From Heterobilharzia americana (lineage: Eukaryota > Platyhelminthes > Trematoda > Strigeidida > Schistosomatidae), in assembly GCA_944470555.2 (NCBI GenBank), contig OX104130.1, forward strand, positions 58,561,491 through 58,625,490: a stretch of DNA of 64,000 nt, in the 5' to 3' direction. The position numbers and the translations under genes are program-made. The notes below the pieces were generated by a model. That model ran no database searches, was not told where the DNA came from, and was given only the letters and a program-made list of their open reading frames with translations. Below are positions 58,589 to 64,000 of this stretch, piece after piece (position 1 is the first letter of the stretch; every line of letters starts with the position of its first letter).

Positions 58589-59149
58589 AATACTTAAAAA
58601 ATATTAAGCATATCAGTGTTTTCGATTTCATCATTGTGTGAATGTTGTGCTAATTAATGTTGGTGTTTGGTTTGACTTCGATATAATTAGTTTTTGTTTC
58701 TTACGATCTGAGGCAAGTTAGTATCACTAGTACTAAAGCTTTTTTGATTCCTGGTGGTGATTTCTCTTTTTTTTTTTCACCCTTAAATCGTAGGATGATA
58801 GCTGGTACCGGTTATCATCATTATTGTTATAGAATTTTACTTCCTAACAGTTGTAGTGTTCATTCTTGATGATATATTTTTTGCATTTTTGGAGAACATC
58901 GGAATCAACACATCTATTCATGGCTATCAGTATAATGCCAACCTTGAAACAATATCAGCTGCGTAGTCGTGGCCTTTTTCCTCCTAGAAATGACCTATTA
59001 GATGTTCCATGTTAGGTTTCTTTTCTGATGATTAAAATTCTTGTTCACTTAACAAGTGATCAGTACGTTATTACATGACGATATGTTTATGAAGTGCATC
59101 CTGCACTTATTTTCATCGCAAATGTTACAGGCAGAAGTTGGGAATGTGG

Positions 59150-59335
59150 ACCATTGGGTTCCGACCCAGTGGCTCAATGGTAACGTGCTGGTCACGGGAC
59201 CTGAAGGTCCTGGGTTCGATCCCTGACGGAGTGAGGTCATGGGTGCGCACTGCTGAGGAGTTGCATACTAAGACGACACAACTATCGAGTGCTCCCAGGT
59301 TTCCATTGTTTCTCTAACTGATATCAGAGCGTGAC
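59150..59335 (+). mobile_element. tRNA-derived SINE with degenerate hammerhead
   Basis: Good A-box-like (CAGTGGCTCAATGG) and B-box-like (GGTTCGATCCCTG) Pol III promoter motifs. Then come GCGCACTG-CTGAGGA and a mutated stem II. GAAA has become GACA. It ends with the ACTGATATCAG-type tail shared by the family. Confidence 0.75.
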
Positions 59336-60642
59336 GAACGCCAACCTGAAGTCAATAACTCCCCACAAACCCCGAAATTAAATTAATCTAGCGCTCATTG
59401 GTCGCTAGCTTCGAGAGATGATTCCTGAAGCTAACCACTAAACGAAAGCTTTCAGATATTTCTGAACTTTGACCGTTGAATAAGAAAGGTAAAGTGTGTT
59501 TTCATTTGCATTGGCATTTTAAGACTCACTAATTTTTGTTATTTGCTACGCTGATAATCTTAATCTTCCCATCTACAACGCTGCAATAGAACAGTAGGCA
59601 CATATTCACTCTGATATATTGTATTAATTTACTTCGGGAATATTTATTCTTATCCAGTCTAATTTAAATAGCGCTTAATCATCATTTAATTTTTAAAAAA
59701 AGCAATACAGAGTGGGTACCAATAAACTATTCCACGATGCACAACGTTTTGTTTTGCTTACACAGTTTTTTCAGCTCATCTTACTTTATGAATGTTTGTG
59801 TAACTTACTTTCTTATCTGAAAAATTATCTTCATCGTAGTATTTCTAACAAAATGGTTTCATTATGCAACAATTGATCTATAGTCGAATTTCGATGGTCT
59901 TTTCTAGAGCTGTATATTGGGAGACAGCTCTCCACTTCTCCTTGTACTCATTGGTTCAACCAAGTGGTAATCCTATCAGAAATATAAGTCAGGAATTGCT
60001 GGATTTTTATGGCCCAGTAATCATTTTCAAATTCAACTGGGTAATTTAAAAACCTGCTTCTTTCTTTACATAAAATGTTGAGAAGACCAACTGCATAAGG
60101 TTATTCTATAATTTAAAATCACCTTGTTTGCTTAATGTTCATCCGGTGCCTCCTTGATAATGCACTTAAACAATAGGGTAATGTTTTCAAGACGAGGAGG
60201 AACAGTATCCTAAAATAATAATTCGTAAAAATAAGTTTTTTATCATGTTAAACTATTAGCAACCAGACCGTAGTTGTTACGAATATCCTTATAGAAGTTG
60301 AACACTGAGTCTGATTTAATCATTATCAGGATATTTTAGTATTTTAGTCTAAACATGGTGAGATTACATTAAAATATACTCTTATAATCATGCATTTTGC
60401 TGTTACTAATTTGTAAGTGATTGAGAGGGAAAAGTGTCTGAAGTCCAGTCTTATGTTTGACCACGAAATAAGTTCAAGCAAAATTATTTGTATTCATCAC
60501 TTCGTTTTTATGTGAAACGCTAACTGTGAACCAATCGCTCCTATTGGGTACATGTTTCTATGCCATAGTGTTCGCTACATGAATAAAATGTCTCATAGCT
60601 ACTACCAAGTGCACTCTGTACAATTTTTGCTTATTGGATATT

Positions 60643-60956
60643 ATTATTATTATTAGTCCCTTGGGTTCCTAATAGAACATAGGGCTTCAGTAGCACGTCT
60701 CCAGTGACCTCTGTTCTCTGAAATCTTTTGAACCTGGTTCCACGACAGCCCAGGAGCTCTCATTTCCTCCTCACACAATCTCCTCCATGTCACCCTCGGG
60801 CGTCCAACTCGTCGCTTCCCCTGGGGATTCCACTCGAGGGCCTGGCACGTGATGTCCTCAGTCGGCCTTCTCAGTGTATGCCCAATCCATCTCCACTTCC
60901 TTCTGCATATTTGTTGCGGTATTGGATATATTTTGGTCGAATTACCATTATTTGAA
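60643..60956 (-). mobile_element. RTE-like LINE (family A) 3' end
   Basis: The minus frame reads CRRKWRWIGHTLRRP, QALEWNPQGKRRVGRPR, TWRRLCEEE and WRRATEALCSIRNPRD, then an (AAT)n tail. It abuts the Penelope-like pair at 60957. Confidence 0.85.
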
Positions 60957-60974
60957 CAACGCAAGAACAAAGAC

Positions 60975-61029
60975 ATTTGCAGAATAAAATAAGCTCATTT
61001 TATTTCATGGCTTTTCATCAGCTCCAAAC
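60975..61029 (-). ncRNA. Hammerhead-like fold at Penelope-like 3' end (minus copy)
   Basis: The reverse-strand copy of the 62212-62266 fold. The core and all paired bases are identical in the two copies, although the surrounding repeat arms differ at several positions. Confidence 0.4.
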
Positions 61030-62211
61030 AGCCTACAATTGAAATGAGTTATTAGTTAGTAATAATGACATAACATAATTTTAACACGCAGAAATAAATG
61101 GAGATTTGAAATCCAGGATTAACAATAAGGTAGTAATATTGGAGTAAAACTTGGACACTGTGGTCGATTGTAATTCCATTTTAGTCTGTTTATTGGAAAT
61201 ATCGCACAGTGAAACAGTAACATTTACTGAATAACGTTTCGGATACAATTTATTGCCCATATTCATATCAGGTAACGCCACAACTTAGAGAGTTTATATA
61301 TTCCTAATTTTCTCTCCTTCTCTGTGATGATAAGGGTAGTAGAATTTTCCATATATCTGGGACAGGTGCAGAATCATTTCGATTGCATGTATTTGGTGTT
61401 GATTCGATAAACAAAGATTCGGTTATCAACCTCTCCCTCCATCCAACTAGGTTAGTTTTCAACACTGTCGCTCTATCACACCCTACTGTGTGATTGTGTG
61501 TCATCGCATGCAGAGCTATAGCCAAGCTTTTCTCTAAATTTCTTATCTTATTAGGATCTACTTATCTTGATTTAGCTAAGTTTTTGTGCTCTGTTATTGT
61601 AATCGACCCTATCGATGCAATTAAGCAAAATAATCTGGTTACCAGATCCCTTGCAATGATTGTGAGGTCAAATACATAGGTCAAAGCAGTCGACCAGGAC
61701 ATCAAATAGATGTTTCTCAATCTTTCAGGGAAACACCATGTTTATTATGATTTGTGGAAGCTCCCGCTATCAAACATTTCTAACCTGACCTATGTACTCA
61801 GAAAGAGACTCATTAACCTTTCTTTACCTTGGTAAATCCATATAATTTTTTGCATATGTATATAGTCTTCCATTTTCTTTTGAATGCATTATCTCTTCAT
61901 TAATTACTCACCGAATATTAATCACTTAACGATTTTCAAGTCTTCCATGTAATTACGTAACCTACCAGCCCCTAAACAGTCTCTCCTTTTACACTGATTT
62001 TCATTTGTTGTCCTCCCACTCCACAACTCCAGAATTTTCCATCTCATCAGATATAAATAGCCATAGATTTTGATATGTAACTATTAATCCTGTGTTTCCT
62101 TGACTTACTACCTTATTGCTAATCCTGGATTTCAAATCTCCATTTATTTCTGCGTGTTAAAATTATGTTATGATGTTATTACTAGCTAATAATTCATTTC
62201 AATTGTAGGCT

Positions 62212-62266
62212 GTTTGGAGCTGATGAAAAGCCATGAAATAAAATGAGCTTATTTTATTCTGCAAAT
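62212..62266 (+). ncRNA. Hammerhead-like fold at Penelope-like 3' end
   Basis: CTGATGA (62220-62226) and GAAA (62235-62238) are followed by a perfect 7 bp stem III (ATAAAAT/ATTTTAT, loop 62245-62250) and an ATT site at 62256-62258. Stem I is GTTTGGAG with CTGCAAAT, 7 of 8 pairs counting one G-U. Stem II is almost absent (8 nt between the core halves), which argues against strong activity. The same sequence occurs in the minus copy at 61029-60975. Hammerheads are known from Penelope-like elements. Confidence 0.4.
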
Positions 62267-62289
62267 GTCTTTGTTCTTGCATTGTTCAG

Positions 62290-64000
62290 ATTTTTTAAGG
62301 GAACTAAATGTATGACATTTCCTAATTACTGTTAGCCATAGAAATCACTCAGGTTTATAGTGCATTAAATCATAAAATAGGATTTAACTTTTAAGGATAA
62401 AGCAATGGAACTACTCCTGTATCTAACAGTAATGCGTGATTGCTATTAGTCGAATGTGTTACCGCGAACTTTTTTAAGATACATACCTAAATGCCTTAAG
62501 CGCTACTTGCCTAAATGCAGTCATTTTATCCAGAATATTATTCAACTGCATCAAAAGGACATCTTCATGTTTGTGCAGTCGATTAGTGTTGTCTAAATTC
62601 CCAATAAGATGCAATAGTTTTCGCTTATTAAGTTATATTTTTGTGTCAGTCGCACTTTTGACAGTAAAACTTTTCTCACTATGTGCTGCTGCAAACATGT
62701 ATCAATTTTATCTGAATTTTGAGTTTTACGTGTTATTTTCTCGAAGGTGGTTTCATCAGCACGCCTTAGCTCCGTAGAAGCGTCACCTTCAACTGAATCA
62801 CTTCATTTTCAGGTTTCATGTCAAATATGAATTTATGCTTCACTGATAAAAGGGTCTTCCTCTTCACTAATTTGTCCCAAAAACATAAATTTCCAATGTG
62901 ATTACTCGCTGATTTCGCTTCTAGCTCTTCGTAGTTCATCATTCATTTCTTCAGGAAATCGGTAGTTACTAAACATAAACTTTTATAAATGTGCCGAGAG
63001 AGCTATTCAAGGAACATAAATTTAGGGACTGAATTTTAGCCGAAATTTACTTGTAAACTTCTCAACTACGGGTTTAACTGATATGTACTATTGAGCAACA
63101 TGAGTAATTAAAAGGCACTCACACTGACCTGCTGATTTCACTAGCCAGGCTAGAGTAGTGTAAGCAATCGACAGCTGTTGCGTTTGTTTTGTGTCGAGTA
63201 TATCAGCATTGTACTTTGAGAGATTTATCTCACAAGCCAAATTTTTCAGATCAACTGGACCTGGATGGCTGACTTAGATAAACAAGTATACTATAAATTT
63301 ATTTGCTGATTGTTTATTCATTGAACGGCATACGTTAGCATCTGACAGCTGAGTGGATTTTTTCAATTACCTAGCTGCGGTGTCCATAGGATTTTCTTTC
63401 GTCAGTGTATGACACTTGTGTTAGAGACTATACTTTGTGATCTTGTTATAGCAGTTTCTAATGAAAACTTTGTTAACACCACGTTTAGACAATTGGGGAA
63501 AAGACTCAGGTGATAGTAATGTCAACATGGAGCGTGCAGTTTGCAAAATGACCCATCCATGGTTTAGTTTAGAATTCTGATCGAAAATTTATGTCAATCT
63601 TTCACTACTTAACAAGTGGCTGAAGTAGATATATCATGAAAGTCTTCACTGTTTAACTATCTTACCCACTTGGTATGTGTAAAAGGTGGCATCGTTTTTG
63701 TTACTATCCAGAAATCTGATATACGAAGGAGCTCCTGTTAGTGGCGCTAGACATTGTGAAATAGATAGAATTTTAGCTTAACTGTGCATTATATGAGCTA
63801 AACCATATTAGCGGAAATAAATGAAGAAAGATATTAATTAAGAATGTACAGTGTGCAGGATCAAAAGAATGTTTGCTATGTGGTCCAGTTATATTCTGTG
63901 TTGTTGGGAGGATCGGCGTAAACACAAACTGCCGTTAGTATACTAGTTGTCTAGATGGGTCGCATTTTATTGTATCTCAGGGTTTCTGAGGTACTGTAGT
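62290..64000. other. Gene-free AT-rich stretch
   Basis: Only short chance frames; no splice-bounded coding segment, SINE head or LINE motif was seen up to the right edge. Confidence 0.4.

Larger units (their letters stand above)
60957..62285. mobile_element. Head-to-head pair of 5'-truncated Penelope-like elements
   Basis: The minus copy runs from about 61530 to 60957; its frame includes VGCDRATVLKTNLVGWRERL and ESLFIESTPNTCNRND, the end of a GIY-YIG domain. The plus copy runs from about 61620 to 62285; its frame reads PCNDCEVKYIGQSSRPGHQID. Both end in the same about 185 bp 3' segment (61145-60957 and 62100-62285), roughly 95% identical by eye. Together they form a terminal inverted repeat. 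Confidence 0.8.

Noticed and set aside
59165..59225. tRNA gene
   Set aside because: A and B boxes are present but there is no complete cloverleaf; they belong to SINE heads, as in five other places.

Overview
This window looks like nuclear genomic DNA of a schistosome-like flatworm. The sequence is AT-rich. The retroelements resemble those known from schistosomes: RTE-like and CR1-like LINEs, Penelope-like elements, and tRNA-derived SINEs carrying a hammerhead ribozyme. One host gene begins with 32-38 bp micro-introns, a habit of schistosome genes. The species cannot be fixed from the sequence alone.

Two host protein genes are supported. The first lies on the minus strand from about 27.9 kb down to about 3.8 kb. 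It is a many-exon gene for a coiled-coil protein that I assign to the CCDC66 family (centrosome, microtubule and cilium associated). I traced about 17 exons; the first 13 (27871 to 13851) keep a continuous reading phase. Its introns hold LINE, SINE and Penelope fragments, a solo-LTR-like segment and a clear 5'-inverted LINE insertion with a target-site duplication. The second lies on the plus strand at 53.8-58.6 kb. It encodes a COMPASS-family histone H3K4 methyltransferase of the KMT2C/D (MLL3/4, Trithorax-related) type, with an extended PHD finger, FYRN, FYRC, a WDR5-binding motif, SET and post-SET. An in-frame stop lies just before its first ATG, so as read here the protein lacks the N-terminal PHD clusters of vertebrate KMT2C/D.

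The space between the two genes (29.3-53.4 kb) is almost entirely mobile-element wreckage: a plus-strand CR1-like LINE (29.3-33.6 kb), a minus-strand CR1-like 3' fragment (34.1-35.1 kb), a larger minus-strand CR1-like LINE (36.5-42.2 kb) with an unidentified insertion, and several head-to-head fragments of an RTE-like LINE (47.4-53.3 kb). Two 638 bp inverted arms (35316-35953 and 44842-45479) flank 8.9 kb of this material; I found no mismatch between them in the lines compared. Downstream of the methyltransferase gene there is a SINE, an RTE-like 3' end and a head-to-head Penelope-like pair whose ends can be drawn as a hammerhead-like fold.

There is no operon or pathway link between the two host genes. 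Work was by eye only; exon borders come from splice consensus and reading phase, and repeat borders are approximate to tens of bases.
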